Source of the DNA: Natrinema marinum | GTDB taxonomy: Archaea; Halobacteriota; Halobacteria; Halobacteriales; Natrialbaceae | NCBI RefSeq assembly: GCF_024296685.1 | Contig: NZ_CP100763.1 | Span: 806,001 to 870,000, forward strand | Direction: 5' to 3' | DNA length: 64,000 nucleotides | In this document: one piece after another, positions 52,998-61,889 of the stretch | Layout of the letters: each line of letters opens with the position of its first letter | Position numbering within the stretch: the stretch's first letter is position 1 | Notes under the pieces: generated by a model | The model's input: only the letters and a program-made list of their open reading frames with translations | Told to the model about the DNA's origin: nothing | Database searches by the model: none | Position numbers and translations under genes: made by a program

Positions 52998-53810
52998 ATG
53001 GCTTCTGATGTACCCGGTACCGATCAGTGGGAGAACGTCGAAAGCAGCCGCGACGGCCATATCGGCCGGATCGCGCTCTCCCGACCCGAGGCGATGAACA
53101 CGTTCAGCACCGGCCTCGCACAGGATCTGGACGAAGCGCTCCGCGCGTTAGACGAGGACTCGGAGGTGCGAGCGATCGTCGTCCATGGGGCCGGCGAGAC
53201 CTTCTCCGCCGGAATCGACCTCTCCGAACACGGCGATCACGAAAGCGAAACGGAGTACGAGGAGTGGGTGACGCGGATGGAGGAACCGTTCCACACCGTG
53301 ACCGAGATGCGGACGCCCGTGATCGCCGCGGCCCACGGCCACGCGGCCGCCAACGGAATCGGGCTAGTCGCAGCCTGCGATCTGGCCGTGGCCGCCGAGG
53401 GCACGCAGTTCGGCGCGACGGCCCCCAAAGTCGGCCTCTTCTGCATGGGTCCGGCCGTCCCGCTGATGCAGGCGCTCACCAGAAAGCGGTGTCTCGAGTT
53501 GATCCTGACCGGGGAACTGATCGACGCCGAAACGGCCCTCGAATGGGGACTGATCAATCGGGTCACCCCCGAAGGAGCACACCTCGAGGCGGCGGTGGAG
53601 CTCGCCGAAACGATCGCGTCGAAGAGCCCGATGGCGGTCCAACTGGGTAAGGAGGCGTTTTACGAGATGGTCGAGATGGAGTACGACGATGCCCTCGAGT
53701 ACTCGAACGAGCGGTTCGCAGCCCTCTGTACGACCGACGACGCGAACGAGGGGATCGCGGCCTTCCTCGAGGGCGAGCCCCTCGCCGCTGACGAGTGGCC
53801 CGAGCGCTGA
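52998..53810 (+). CDS. Enoyl-CoA hydratase-like protein, ECHDC3-type, copy B
   Basis: 270-residue crotonase-fold protein. The oxyanion-hole segments are present (GAGETFSAGIDLSE; HGHAAANGIGLVAACDLAVA). Where hydratases have the first catalytic glutamate (consensus PEI.LG), this one reads APKVGLFCMGPAVPLM, and the second glutamate position is also unlike the hydratase. VGLFC...P and the C-terminal LGKEAFYEMVEM and GIAAFLEGEPL match the ECHDC3 branch, whose reaction is not known. The ATG at 52998 is preferred. It is divergent from PH pair copy 2. Confidence 0.82.
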   Translation: MASDVPGTDQWENVESSRDGHIGRIALSRPEAMNTFSTGLAQDLDEALRALDEDSEVRAIVVHGAGETFSAGIDLSEHGDHESETEYEEWVTRMEEPFHTVTEMRTPVIAAAHGHAAANGIGLVAACDLAVAAEGTQFGATAPKVGLFCMGPAVPLMQALTRKRCLELILTGELIDAETALEWGLINRVTPEGAHLEAAVELAETIASKSPMAVQLGKEAFYEMVEMEYDDALEYSNERFAALCTTDDANEGIAAFLEGEPLAADEWPER

Positions 53811-53811
53811 G

Positions 53812-54072
53812 TTACTGCTCGGCCTCGAGATCGTCGTACTCGTCGGGCGTGTACGTCGACAACTCGAGGGCGTGGATGTCCGTCGTCATGTGCTCGCCAA
53901 GACTGTCGTAGACCTTCTGATGTTGCTGGACCAGCGGCAGCCCTTCGAAGGCCGGCGAGACGACGGTCGCCGCGAGGTGGTCTTCGTCGTGTTCGTCGCG
54001 GGCGTGGGTGACCGTCGCGTCGGCGTCCTCGAGATTCGATTCGATGAGTTCTTCGACGGCTGCTGGCTTCAT
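53812..54072 (-). CDS. BolA-family protein
   Basis: 86 residues of the BolA/IbaG fold: KPAAVEELIESNLEDADATVTH, then HLAATVVSPAFEGLPLVQQHQKVYDSLGEHMTTDIHALELST, where the PLVQQHQKVYDSL helix is the family signature. In eukaryotes and bacteria BolA binds monothiol glutaredoxin with a shared Fe-S cluster. It lies 83 nt downstream of a NifU-like gene on the same strand, which supports an Fe-S role. It converges with the crotonase gene, with 1 nt between the stops. Confidence 0.86.
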   Translation of the reverse strand: MKPAAVEELIESNLEDADATVTHARDEHDEDHLAATVVSPAFEGLPLVQQHQKVYDSLGEHMTTDIHALELSTYTPDEYDDLEAEQ

Positions 54073-54155
54073 ATGCGGGAGTACGCCGCTTGCGGCAAAA
54101 ACGCCGCGGTCTCGGCAGCGGCTGCAGCGGCGTCGCCCCTCGGGAGGCGGCCGCG

Positions 54156-54482
54156 TCAGAAGGGGACGTCGTCCGGCACGTTCGGCCCCGAGGACCCCCC
54201 CTCGGCCAGTCCGTCGAAGCCGGTGCTGACGGTGACGCGGTCGATCGCGTCGATCTCGGCCGGCAGTCGCTGCTGGATCGCCTGAGTCGTCATCGAGCTG
54301 ACGCCACAGCCGTCGCACGCGCCGCTCAGGTTGATCGCGACGCGGCGTTCCTCGAGGTCGAGTTCGGTGATCGAGGAGTCGCCGCCGTGTAGCTCGATCT
54401 GTGGGAAGTTCCGCCGGAGGAACAGCGAGACCTCTTCGCGGACCGCGTCTTCGGTGGACCCTTCGGGCTCGGACTCGCTCAT
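54156..54482 (-). CDS. NifU C-terminal domain-like Fe-S scaffold
   Basis: 108 residues of the NifU-C/Nfu family, with the cluster-binding CxxC at C56 and C59 (SGACDGCGVSSMT). The helix EEVSLFLRRNFPQIELHGGD begins the domain and LPAEIDAIDRVTVST ends it. A glycine/proline tail follows. It carries or delivers Fe-S clusters to apoproteins. The ATG at 54482 is preferred to one 9 nt upstream. It probably forms a two-gene unit with the bolA-like gene. Confidence 0.88.
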   Translation of the reverse strand: MSESEPEGSTEDAVREEVSLFLRRNFPQIELHGGDSSITELDLEERRVAINLSGACDGCGVSSMTTQAIQQRLPAEIDAIDRVTVSTGFDGLAEGGSSGPNVPDDVPF

Positions 54483-54625
54483 GGCTGGCACGAGGGACCG
54501 AAGCGGTATATACTGTCGGTCGGACCAGTTCCCGGATCGAGCCGTCGGGGGCCGCTACCGATCCTTCCGTCTCCGTCGGGTCCGATGACGGCGACTTTAT
54601 GCCGACTCGAGACGCCGTCCCGACT

Positions 54626-55141
54626 ATGTCACTGGCAGCCGAGACGCGGCGGGCGGTCGATCGCCACCCCTTCCTTCGGACCGCACTGCGGGCCGGCGTG
54701 GTCAACTACACCGCCGCCGCTCGCTACCTCGAGATCGACGGCGAGCCGGATGCGGTCGCGACGGCGCTGCGACGGTACGCTGACGAGCTACCGGCCTACG
54801 AGACCGCGTCTCGAGACGCACGGGTCCGGATGGAAAGCGGAATCGGCCCGCTCGAGGGTGAGGGGGAGGGGACATCGACCGATGGCGACGCGCTGCTCAC
54901 CGTCGGCGGCGCGGCCTTGGGTCCCTGTGGCGGCGACCGAACGGCCATCGTCGCGACTGGCGATGTCGATACGCCCGCACTCGCCGACGCGCTCGCACGG
55001 CTCTCGACTGACGGGATATCGGCGGACGCAGCCGCCGTCGCGGACGGAACGATGGTGATCGTCGTCGAGCGACGCGAGGGGGCCAACGCGCTACGGGCGG
55101 TCGAGGGAGCGCTCGAGCACGTCGGCGTGTCTATCGACTGA
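54626..55141 (+). CDS. Hypothetical protein, 171 aa
   Basis: The N-terminal part is a winged-helix-like segment (TRRAVDRHPFLRTALRAGVVNYTAAARYLEID, then ATALRRYADELP). The C-terminal half is an alpha/beta domain (DRTAIVATGDVDTPALADALARL, DGTMVIVVERREGANALRAVEGAL) resembling an ACT-like fold. This suggests a regulator with an effector domain, but I do not recognise a named family. A GACTTTATG TATA element at about 54593-54601 favours the ATG at 54626. It diverges from the nifU-like gene. Confidence 0.72.
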   Translation: MSLAAETRRAVDRHPFLRTALRAGVVNYTAAARYLEIDGEPDAVATALRRYADELPAYETASRDARVRMESGIGPLEGEGEGTSTDGDALLTVGGAALGPCGGDRTAIVATGDVDTPALADALARLSTDGISADAAAVADGTMVIVVERREGANALRAVEGALEHVGVSID

Positions 55142-55395
55142 CGAGGATCGTCACGGTTCGAACAGTGGCGCGTCCAGCGGGTCTTCGTTCTAGCAATCGA
55201 GACCCGGCCGCCGTCGCGGACGAGAACGATCAGCGGATCGTCCACACCGCCACCGCTCGGAGGACGGCGGCGAGGGCGACGTTAGGTTGCACCGCTCGCG
55301 GTCGAACAATCGACGAGTACGGGAAACGAGGTTCTGACAAACCCGCCCAACCGGTCCGTTCGACTCGCGTACGCGGCGCTCGAGTGGCATCACAT

Positions 55396-55404
55396 CGTTT
55401 AACT
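55396..55404 (+). promoter_or_regulatory. TATA box of cysS
   Basis: CGTTTAACT lies about 29 bases before the ATG at 55434. The rest of the 292-bp gap upstream (55142-55433) shows no gene that I can support. Confidence 0.55.
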
Positions 55405-55433
55405 TTCGGCCGGGCGAAGCGAGCACAATCAGA

Positions 55434-56972
55434 ATGACCCTGCACGTGACGAATACGTTGACGGGCGAAACGGAGCCGTTCGAGCCGCAGGATCCCGACA
55501 ACGTTCTTCTGTACTACTGCGGTCTGACGGTCTCCGACCCGCCCCACCTGGGCCACGCGCGGTCGTGGGTCCACGTCGACGTCATGCACCGCTGGCTCGA
55601 GCACCTCGGTTACGACGTGCGTCACGTCGAGAACTTCACGGACGTCAACGAGAAGATCGTCGCCCGCGTCGGCGAGGACGATCTCGGCGACAGCGAGGGC
55701 GAGGTCGCCGAGAGCTACATCCGGCGGACGATCGACGACATGCGCTCGCTGAATCTCCTGCGCGCGGAGGTCTATCCGCGGGTCTCCGAACACGTCCCCG
55801 AGATCATCGACCTCGTCGAGACGCTGATCGAGAAGGGCTACGCCTACGAGTCGAACGGCTCTGTTTACTTCGACGTGAACAGCTTCGACGAGTACGGCAA
55901 GCTCTCGAATCAGGAACTCGAGGAGATCGAGTCTCAGGGCGACCCCGACGAGCGCTCGGAGAAGCGCAATCCTGCCGACTTCGCGCTCTGGAAGGCCGGC
56001 GGCGTCGGCCCCGACGCTGTCGAAGAGCACCGCCACGAGGGCGCGGCACCCGCTGCGAAGGCTTGCGAGACGTCCCTGACGTGGGACTCGCCGTGGGGTG
56101 AGGGCCGACCCGGCTGGCACATCGAGTGCTCGGCGATGAGCATGACCCACCTCGGCGAGACGCTCGACATCCACGTCGGCGGCCGGGATCTGGTCTTTCC
56201 CCACCACGAAAACGAGATCGCCCAGTCCGAGGCCGCGACGGACCACCAGTTCGCGAAGTACTGGCTCCACTGCGAACTGTTCCAGATGGACGACGAGAAG
56301 ATGTCCTCGAGCCTCGGCAACTTCGTCACCGTCGAGGAGGCGGTCGAGCGGTTGGGGACGAACGTCGTGCGGACCTTCCTCACCGCGGGCTCGTACAACA
56401 GCAAACAGCTCTACTCCGACGAGACGATCGCCGAGGCCGAGGAGCGTTGGGATCGCTTAGAGCGGGGGTACGAGGCCGCCGTCGAGGCGCTCGACTCGCC
56501 CGCCGCGAGTTCGAAGGCCGAGGACGGGCGGCTCCGGGACGAGGTCGACGGCGCGCGCGAGGCGTTCGCGACCGCGATGAACGACGACTTCAACACTCGC
56601 GAGGCGCAGTCCGCGCTGCTGTCGGTCGTCACGGCGATCAACCGCCACCTCGAGTCGGTCGACGCCGACGGCGCGGACGACGCGGGTGGCGAAGACGGCG
56701 CGACGGGCTACGATTATCGCGGACTTCGACGTGCGGTCGAGACGCTCGAGGAACTGGGCGGCGTGCTCGGCCTCTCCTTTTCGGGCGACACGACGGGGTC
56801 GGCCGAACTCGCCGGCGACGTGGTGGCTCTCGTTCTCGAGGTACGCGCGCGGGAACGCGAGGCCGGCAACTACGAGCGCGCTGACGAGTTGCGCGACGAA
56901 CTCGCGGCCCTGGGCATCGAGGTACAGGACACGGACGACGGCGCGACGTACCGACTGCCGTCGGGCGAGTGA
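55434..56972 (+). CDS. cysS: Cysteinyl-tRNA synthetase
   Basis: Class I aminoacyl-tRNA synthetase of 512 residues. Visible features are the HIGH motif as PPHLGHARS (38-41), the zinc cysteine C29 in YYCGLTV, a second zinc patch in GWHIECSAMS and VFPHHENEIAQSE, and the KMSKS loop as EKMSSSLGN. A C-terminal helical anticodon domain follows, with an acidic loop near 410-425 (DADGADDAGGEDG). Overall length is typical of the family plus a halophilic acidic insertion. It is a single gene with its own TATA box. Confidence 0.96.
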   Translation: MTLHVTNTLTGETEPFEPQDPDNVLLYYCGLTVSDPPHLGHARSWVHVDVMHRWLEHLGYDVRHVENFTDVNEKIVARVGEDDLGDSEGEVAESYIRRTIDDMRSLNLLRAEVYPRVSEHVPEIIDLVETLIEKGYAYESNGSVYFDVNSFDEYGKLSNQELEEIESQGDPDERSEKRNPADFALWKAGGVGPDAVEEHRHEGAAPAAKACETSLTWDSPWGEGRPGWHIECSAMSMTHLGETLDIHVGGRDLVFPHHENEIAQSEAATDHQFAKYWLHCELFQMDDEKMSSSLGNFVTVEEAVERLGTNVVRTFLTAGSYNSKQLYSDETIAEAEERWDRLERGYEAAVEALDSPAASSKAEDGRLRDEVDGAREAFATAMNDDFNTREAQSALLSVVTAINRHLESVDADGADDAGGEDGATGYDYRGLRRAVETLEELGGVLGLSFSGDTTGSAELAGDVVALVLEVRAREREAGNYERADELRDELAALGIEVQDTDDGATYRLPSGE

Positions 56973-57056
56973 GCGGCAGGCGAGCGCCGTCACACTGGCG
57001 ATCGTGACAGTCAGTTAGCCAGCCCGTTCAAGTGGGTGGCGCTCCACTATCTTGCA

Positions 57057-58187
57057 ATGACTGATTCCGACTCGTTCGTCACCGCGGGATTCGACGCCAT
57101 GCCCGCACACGTGGCGATCCTCGACGAATCCGGGACGATCGTCTACACGAACGAGTCGTGGGACACGTTCGGAGACACGCAAGGGCTACCCGAAACGACC
57201 GGCGGCGTCGGGAGTAACTACCTCGATGTCTGCGACGCTAGCGACGACGAAGAGGCCCCGGAGACGGCACGCGGCATCCGCGCGGTCGCGGCCGGCGAGC
57301 GCGACGAGTTCTCGCTCGAGTACCCCTGTCACACGCCCGAGCGCGAGCGCTGGTTCATGATGCGGGCGACGCCGTACGAGCACGACGGCGGGCGATTCGT
57401 CCTCGTCATGCACGTCGACATCACCGAACGGCACCGGCTCGAGCAGCAAAATCGCGACCAGGCCGAGCGCATGGAGGGGTTCGCGAAACTCCTCTCTCAC
57501 GACCTGCGCAACCCGCTGGCGGTCGCGCTGGCCCAGGCCGAGATGCTCGAACTGGACGACGATATCGACCTCGATCGCACCGACGGCGAGCGTAGCGATC
57601 TGCGCTCGTCGCTCGAGCGGATGGAGTCGATCATCGAGGACGCGCTGGTGCTCGTCTCGACCGACCGCGTCGAGAAGACCGAGCCGCTCCCGCTCGCGAA
57701 CGCGGTCGATACCGCGTGGGCACACGTCCGGACGGATGCGGCGACGGTGTCGGTGGTCGACGACATCGTGATTCGCGCGGACCCGACGCTCGTGAGCCAC
57801 CTCTTCGAGAATCTCTTCCGAAACGCGATCGAACACGCGGGCGAGGACAGCCACATCGAGATCGGAGCGCTCGAGGGACCGGCGGCGGCCGATGCGTCGG
57901 GCGAACGTACAGCGGAAGCGGACTCACTCGAGCGGCCGGTCACCGATGGGTCGGGTGACCGGGGAGTAGCCGACGGGTTCTACATCGAGGACGACGGCCC
58001 CGGCATTCCGGCCGACGAGCGCGAGCAGGTGTTCGAGTCCGGCTATTCGTCGGATGGCGGCTCCGGGTTCGGGCTGGCGATCGTTCGCGAAGTCGTCGAC
58101 GCACACGGCTGGTCGATCGAGGCGACGGCCGGTCGCGACGGCGGCGCTCGGTTCGAAATTCAGGGCGTGTCGACGCTCGACGCCTGA
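57057..58187 (+). CDS. PAS-domain sensor histidine kinase
   Basis: 376 residues: an N-terminal PAS domain (about 10-125, AHVAILDESGTIVYTNESWDTFG), a linker helix, a HisKA-type H-box with H148 (KLLSHDLRNPLAVAL), and an HATPase domain with the N-box HLFENLFRNAIEHA, the G1 box EDDGPGIP and the G2 box GSGFGLAIV. It lacks membrane helices, so it senses a cytoplasmic signal. No response regulator is adjacent. The ATG at 57057 begins just before the PAS domain. Confidence 0.9.
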   Translation: MTDSDSFVTAGFDAMPAHVAILDESGTIVYTNESWDTFGDTQGLPETTGGVGSNYLDVCDASDDEEAPETARGIRAVAAGERDEFSLEYPCHTPERERWFMMRATPYEHDGGRFVLVMHVDITERHRLEQQNRDQAERMEGFAKLLSHDLRNPLAVALAQAEMLELDDDIDLDRTDGERSDLRSSLERMESIIEDALVLVSTDRVEKTEPLPLANAVDTAWAHVRTDAATVSVVDDIVIRADPTLVSHLFENLFRNAIEHAGEDSHIEIGALEGPAAADASGERTAEADSLERPVTDGSGDRGVADGFYIEDDGPGIPADEREQVFESGYSSDGGSGFGLAIVREVVDAHGWSIEATAGRDGGARFEIQGVSTLDA

Positions 58188-58273
58188 GGTCGACGTGCCA
58201 GTCGGACGGAGAGTCATCAGGAAGTGAGGACCACCGCGGCGCTTATTTCCTCGAGTCTGGTCGGCGTCGATGA

Positions 58274-58969
58274 ATGAATCGACGCCTGTTCATCGGCGCG
58301 CTCGGGGCCAGCGCGGTCGGCACAGTGGCGGGTTGTCTCAGCGCCGGGGACTCGCGGACGATTTCGGCGACGCCGGCACGGGTCTCCGCGGACGCGGCTG
58401 CAACGGCCGGCTACGAGTATCAGGGGACCAGAGAGCGAGTCGAGACGGAACGGGTCGGCAGCGAGGACGTGGAGGTGACGAGTTACGTCAGCGTCTACGA
58501 CCGAGCGATGGAGTTACCGACCGCGGAGTTCGGCGAAGACGCGGTGAAAGCGGGCGTGTTCGCCGTGCTTGCCGCGCCGCAGGTCACCGTCGGCGACGAG
58601 ACGATCAACCCGATCAGCGACCGCTCGAGACGGGAACTCGCCAACCGAATCCAGCGCCACTACGACGGGTTCGAGATCGATCGGGCCGTCGGCGGCCGAG
58701 CGATCCAGGCGCTGGGCCAGCGCTTTTCGTTCCAATCGTACGAGGGAACCGCGGCCCTGCAGGGCGAAGCCGAGATCGCCGTCCGCCTCGATATCGCCCA
58801 GCGTCAGCACGAGGACGACTACGACGTCATCGCCGCCATCTACCCCGTCGAGGACCTGCTCGAGGGCGGGTCGGAGCAGGAGCGGATCGACACCCTCGTG
58901 CGGGGCCTCGAGCAGTACGACGACATCGAGGTCGAGATCGTCGAGAGCGGCAGTGACGGCGGCGACTAG
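58274..58969 (+). CDS. DUF6517-type Tat lipoprotein
   Basis: 231 residues with a twin-arginine start (NRRLFIGALG), a lipobox (VAGC) and a DUF6517-like body: a beta-rich YEYQGTRERVETERVGSEDVEVTSY, VYDRAMELP, AGVFAVLAAPQVTVGDETINPISD, and the end DYDVIAAIYP. This family is frequent in haloarchaea and its function is unknown. A CGCTTATTTCC TATA element lies about 30 bases before the ATG. An overlapping out-of-frame ATG at 58270 is ignored. Confidence 0.82.
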   Translation: MNRRLFIGALGASAVGTVAGCLSAGDSRTISATPARVSADAAATAGYEYQGTRERVETERVGSEDVEVTSYVSVYDRAMELPTAEFGEDAVKAGVFAVLAAPQVTVGDETINPISDRSRRELANRIQRHYDGFEIDRAVGGRAIQALGQRFSFQSYEGTAALQGEAEIAVRLDIAQRQHEDDYDVIAAIYPVEDLLEGGSEQERIDTLVRGLEQYDDIEVEIVESGSDGGD

Positions 58970-58990
58970 AAAACGTGGCCGATTTTTGCT

Positions 58991-60025
58991 TCAGAGGCCG
59001 ATCGCGGTGGCGATCGAGAGCCCGCTCGCGAGCGCGCCGAGCAGGTAGCCGGCGATCGCGCCCCCGTTGAGCAGCGGCAGGCCGGCGTGGGCGCGCCCCT
59101 CGAGGACCATGCGCATGAGAATCAGGAGGCCGACGATCGTCCCGACCAGCGCGCCGAGCGCGGGCAGATTCACCGCGAGCAGCGGGACCGCGAGCGTCTC
59201 GACCTCGAGGAACGAGGCCGCGCTGGCGACGAGCACCGTCGGGATGACGGCGTCGCCCAGCCCGATGAACAGGGCGTCGCGCTCGAAGGCGTCCGAACTC
59301 GAGTCCGCCGTCTCCGACGCCGGCGTGTCGGCCGCGTCGTCGGCATCGCTCGCGGGTGCCTCGGGCGGCTGACCGCCGTCGTTCTCGAGGACGTCCTCGG
59401 TGCTGCCGGCCGCCAGATAGGAGTACGAGAGCGTCGTCGGGACGACGAAGACGACGGGGATCTTGAGGTCCATCACGCCCTCGGCGAGGTCGAGCATGTG
59501 TTCGGTGCCGTAGACGCTGATGGCGTCGTAGACGGCCAGAACCGAGAGCAACAGCAGGGCCGGCAGGAGGCCGAAGCTGATCCCGAACAGCGCGGCGGCA
59601 CCGGCTCCCATCAACACCCCGGCACCGTCGATGACGTACCACTCGGGATAGAGCAAGAGCGCGGCCCCGACGGCGAGCGAGGCGGCGATGGCGAGCCCGC
59701 TTGCGACCCCCTCAGAGGCGACCGGCGAGACCAGCGGCGGCACGAGTTCGGCGAAGACGTACCACGAGATCATCACGCTGACGCCGACGAGTAAGAGCCT
59801 GATCAGCGAATCGAGGTCGTACTTGAACGCCGCGAGCATGAGCCCGGTCGCGACGAGCATGACGCCGACGTAGAGGATGCTGTTGGTCGGATTCTGTGGA
59901 TTCTCGACGGCCTGCCGGCCGGATTCGTCGAACGGCTCGACCAGCGCCAGCGAACCGAGCTGGACGCCGAGAAACAGCAGTACCGTCAGCCCCACGGCGG
60001 CGAGGACCCGAGTCCGATCGTTCAT
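58991..60025 (-). CDS. Presenilin/SPP-type intramembrane aspartyl protease (PSH)
   Basis: 344 residues with about nine membrane helices. The two catalytic aspartates are in the family motifs YD (D167 in LAVYDAISVYG) and GLGD (D258 in FIGLGDAVIP). A C-terminal PAL-like helix region is replaced by VNLPALGALVG, consistent with archaeal PSH. The loop between the catalytic helices (about 205-250) is long, acidic and Ser/Ala-rich, where presenilins are cleaved. It is single, convergent with the DUF6517 gene. Confidence 0.87.
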   Translation of the reverse strand: MNDRTRVLAAVGLTVLLFLGVQLGSLALVEPFDESGRQAVENPQNPTNSILYVGVMLVATGLMLAAFKYDLDSLIRLLLVGVSVMISWYVFAELVPPLVSPVASEGVASGLAIAASLAVGAALLLYPEWYVIDGAGVLMGAGAAALFGISFGLLPALLLLSVLAVYDAISVYGTEHMLDLAEGVMDLKIPVVFVVPTTLSYSYLAAGSTEDVLENDGGQPPEAPASDADDAADTPASETADSSSDAFERDALFIGLGDAVIPTVLVASAASFLEVETLAVPLLAVNLPALGALVGTIVGLLILMRMVLEGRAHAGLPLLNGGAIAGYLLGALASGLSIATAIGL

Positions 60026-60127
60026 AGCGCGGCGTTTGCACCCCGCTCCTATTGGTTTTTCCACTCCGGCTCCGGTGCGAAGCTTTCGGCCATCGTTGCG
60101 CGGATTTCAGTGCGGTCGGAAACAGCG

Positions 60128-60397
60128 CTACCGCGCGTACAGCGTCGCCCCGACCAGCGACGGCAGGTGTACGTCGTCGTCCGGCGTTACTGCCAGATAG
60201 GGCTGTGAGACGGGGCCGAACACGTCGACGACGCGGCCCACCTCCTCGAGGGAGTCGTCTACCACCATCGTCCCGATCTCGTCGCGGTGTGCGTCGATCT
60301 CGCCCGCGCCGTTGGTGCCGTCTGCGTCGTCTACTTCGTCCGCGCGTAAGACGGCGAGCCCCTGAGCGGTGCGGACGACCGCGCCGACCCGACGCAT
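60128..60397 (-). CDS. gar1: H/ACA RNA-protein complex protein Gar1
   Basis: 89 residues. Gar1 binds Cbf5 and helps turnover of the H/ACA pseudouridine synthase RNP on rRNA. The small beta barrel is recognisable: RRVGAVVRTAQGLAVLRA, then IGTMVVDDSLEEVGRVVDVFGPVSQPYLAVTPD. A variable acidic loop (DDADGTNGAGEIDAHRDE) separates the strands. It starts 1 nt after the srp19 stop, forming a two-gene operon common in archaea. Confidence 0.88.
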   Translation of the reverse strand: MRRVGAVVRTAQGLAVLRADEVDDADGTNGAGEIDAHRDEIGTMVVDDSLEEVGRVVDVFGPVSQPYLAVTPDDDVHLPSLVGATLYAR

Positions 60398-60398
60398 T

Positions 60399-60680
60399 TC
60401 ACTCGCGCATCGCGACGACGTACGCCGCGACGGCTTGCACGAGGTCGTTCTTCGAGGAGTCGTCGGCCCCGCGGACGACGACCCGGCCGCGGTCTGCCCA
60501 GGACTCCCGCGAGTAGGCCTTGTCCCGCTCGATCGTGGCGTCGTACCCGATCTGTTGGACGGCCTTCGCGATCTCGTCGACCGTCGGCTCTTCGACCGCC
60601 AGATCCTGCGACACGCGTCGTCCCTCGGCCCTCGAGAGGGTCGCATCGAGATAGGCGGGCCAGATGACGTTCTCGACCAT
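60399..60680 (-). CDS. srp19: Signal recognition particle protein SRP19
   Basis: 93 residues. SRP19 binds the tips of helices 6 and 8 of SRP RNA and allows SRP54 loading. [19 protein letters not shown] at the N-terminus (the family 'iwP.Y.d...s...Gr.v' pattern), [17 protein letters not shown] and GRVVVRG are all present. A GTTTAC TATA-like element about 20-25 bases upstream supports the ATG at 60680. Confidence 0.93.
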   Translation of the reverse strand: MVENVIWPAYLDATLSRAEGRRVSQDLAVEEPTVDEIAKAVQQIGYDATIERDKAYSRESWADRGRVVVRGADDSSKNDLVQAVAAYVVAMRE

Positions 60681-60774
60681 GCGCTTTCCTGAGTGGTCAG
60701 GCGAGTAAACGCTTTTCAAAGCGAGACGGCGCATCGAACGTAGCGGGAAGAGGAGAGACGGTGGCGATTGTGAG

Positions 60775-61854
60775 TTATCGTCGGCGCGTGACGAATCCAG
60801 CGGTGGCCAGCAGGGCGACGGCGGCGGCGGGGACGCCGAATCCGGGGATAGCGCTCTCGCCACTGCTCTCGTCGTCGGTCGATTCGTTATCGCTCTCGGT
60901 ACCGTTTCCGGCGGATACCTCGAGTTCGGCCTCCGCTTCCGCGTAGGCCTCGGGGTGGACGGTCTCGACGATGCTCACGACCGCGCTGACGACCTGCGGC
61001 GCGGGCTGGCTGATGTGGTTTGCGTTCACCGCGATGGTGTTGTCGTTCTGGTAGGCGGCCGTCGCCTGCACCGATTCGTGGATCGGCGGGCTCTCCCTGT
61101 CGTCCGGGTAGATGATCCAGTCGGGGTTCTCGTTGACGACCGTTTCGGGGTTGACCTGGCCGTAGGACTCGATACCCACCTCGGCGGCCATGTTTTCGAC
61201 GCCGGCGGTCGTCAGCACCTCGTCGATGAACGTCCCCGATCCGGCGGTGTAGCCGTCGCCCATCGCGTAGTACGCCGTCGGGCGGTCCACGTTTTCGAGC
61301 GTCCGTTCGACGATCGCGAGTTGTTCGTTCATCCAGTCGACGGTCTCTTCGGCACCGTCGCACTCGCCGGTGAGTTTCCCGGTGGTTCGGACGTTTTCTT
61401 TGACGTCCTCGAGCGATTCGGCTCTCTCGAACTTGTAGACGGTGAGCCCGGCGCTACGAAGTTGCTCGATGTCCTCGTCGCTCGTTATGCTCGCCGCCAG
61501 CACGAGGTCGGGCTCGAGGGAGATTACCTGCTCGTGATTGATCTCGAAGCCGTTCCCGACGTTCGCGCGGTCGCCGCGCTCGAGGTTTCCGGTCGCGCTG
61601 CTGTAGGCCATTCCCGTCAGATTTCCTTCGGCCCCGATTTCGAAGACCGTCTGGGCGTCGCTGGCCTGGAGCGCCACGATCGAGTCGGGTCGCTCCTCGA
61701 GCGTGATCGTCTCGCCCGTGGCGTCAGTCATTTCGAGCGGGAACTCGCACTCGACGGTCGATTCGGACTCCGCGTTCGACTGCCCGGCTGCGGCGGGCGC
61801 GAACGCGGAGACGATAAGCAGTACGGCCAGTAGTACGGGTACGTGTCGTCGCAT
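60775..61854 (-). CDS. btuF: Cobalamin ABC transporter substrate-binding protein, PGF-CTERM
   Basis: 359 residues. A Sec-type signal peptide ([16 protein letters not shown]) is followed by a periplasmic-binding domain of the BtuF/FecB class ([73 protein letters not shown]). A Thr/Asp/Glu-rich stalk follows, and the C-terminus is [24 protein letters not shown]-type, the PGF-CTERM motif of archaeosortase-processed surface proteins. It is divergent from btuCD across a 59-bp gap with one TATA palindrome. Confidence 0.9.
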   Translation of the reverse strand: MRRHVPVLLAVLLIVSAFAPAAAGQSNAESESTVECEFPLEMTDATGETITLEERPDSIVALQASDAQTVFEIGAEGNLTGMAYSSATGNLERGDRANVGNGFEINHEQVISLEPDLVLAASITSDEDIEQLRSAGLTVYKFERAESLEDVKENVRTTGKLTGECDGAEETVDWMNEQLAIVERTLENVDRPTAYYAMGDGYTAGSGTFIDEVLTTAGVENMAAEVGIESYGQVNPETVVNENPDWIIYPDDRESPPIHESVQATAAYQNDNTIAVNANHISQPAPQVVSAVVSIVETVHPEAYAEAEAELEVSAGNGTESDNESTDDESSGESAIPGFGVPAAAVALLATAGFVTRRR

Positions 61855-61879
61855 CGCTATCACCTCTCCGCTACTTCAA

Positions 61880-61889
61880 CAAATATTTG
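61880..61889. promoter_or_regulatory. Palindromic TATA element shared by btuF and btuCD
   Basis: CAAATATTTG is a perfect palindrome, 25 nt before the btuF ATG (61854, minus strand) and 24 nt before the btuC ATG (61914, plus strand). It can serve as the TATA box in both directions, giving leaderless transcripts of equal geometry. Confidence 0.6.
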
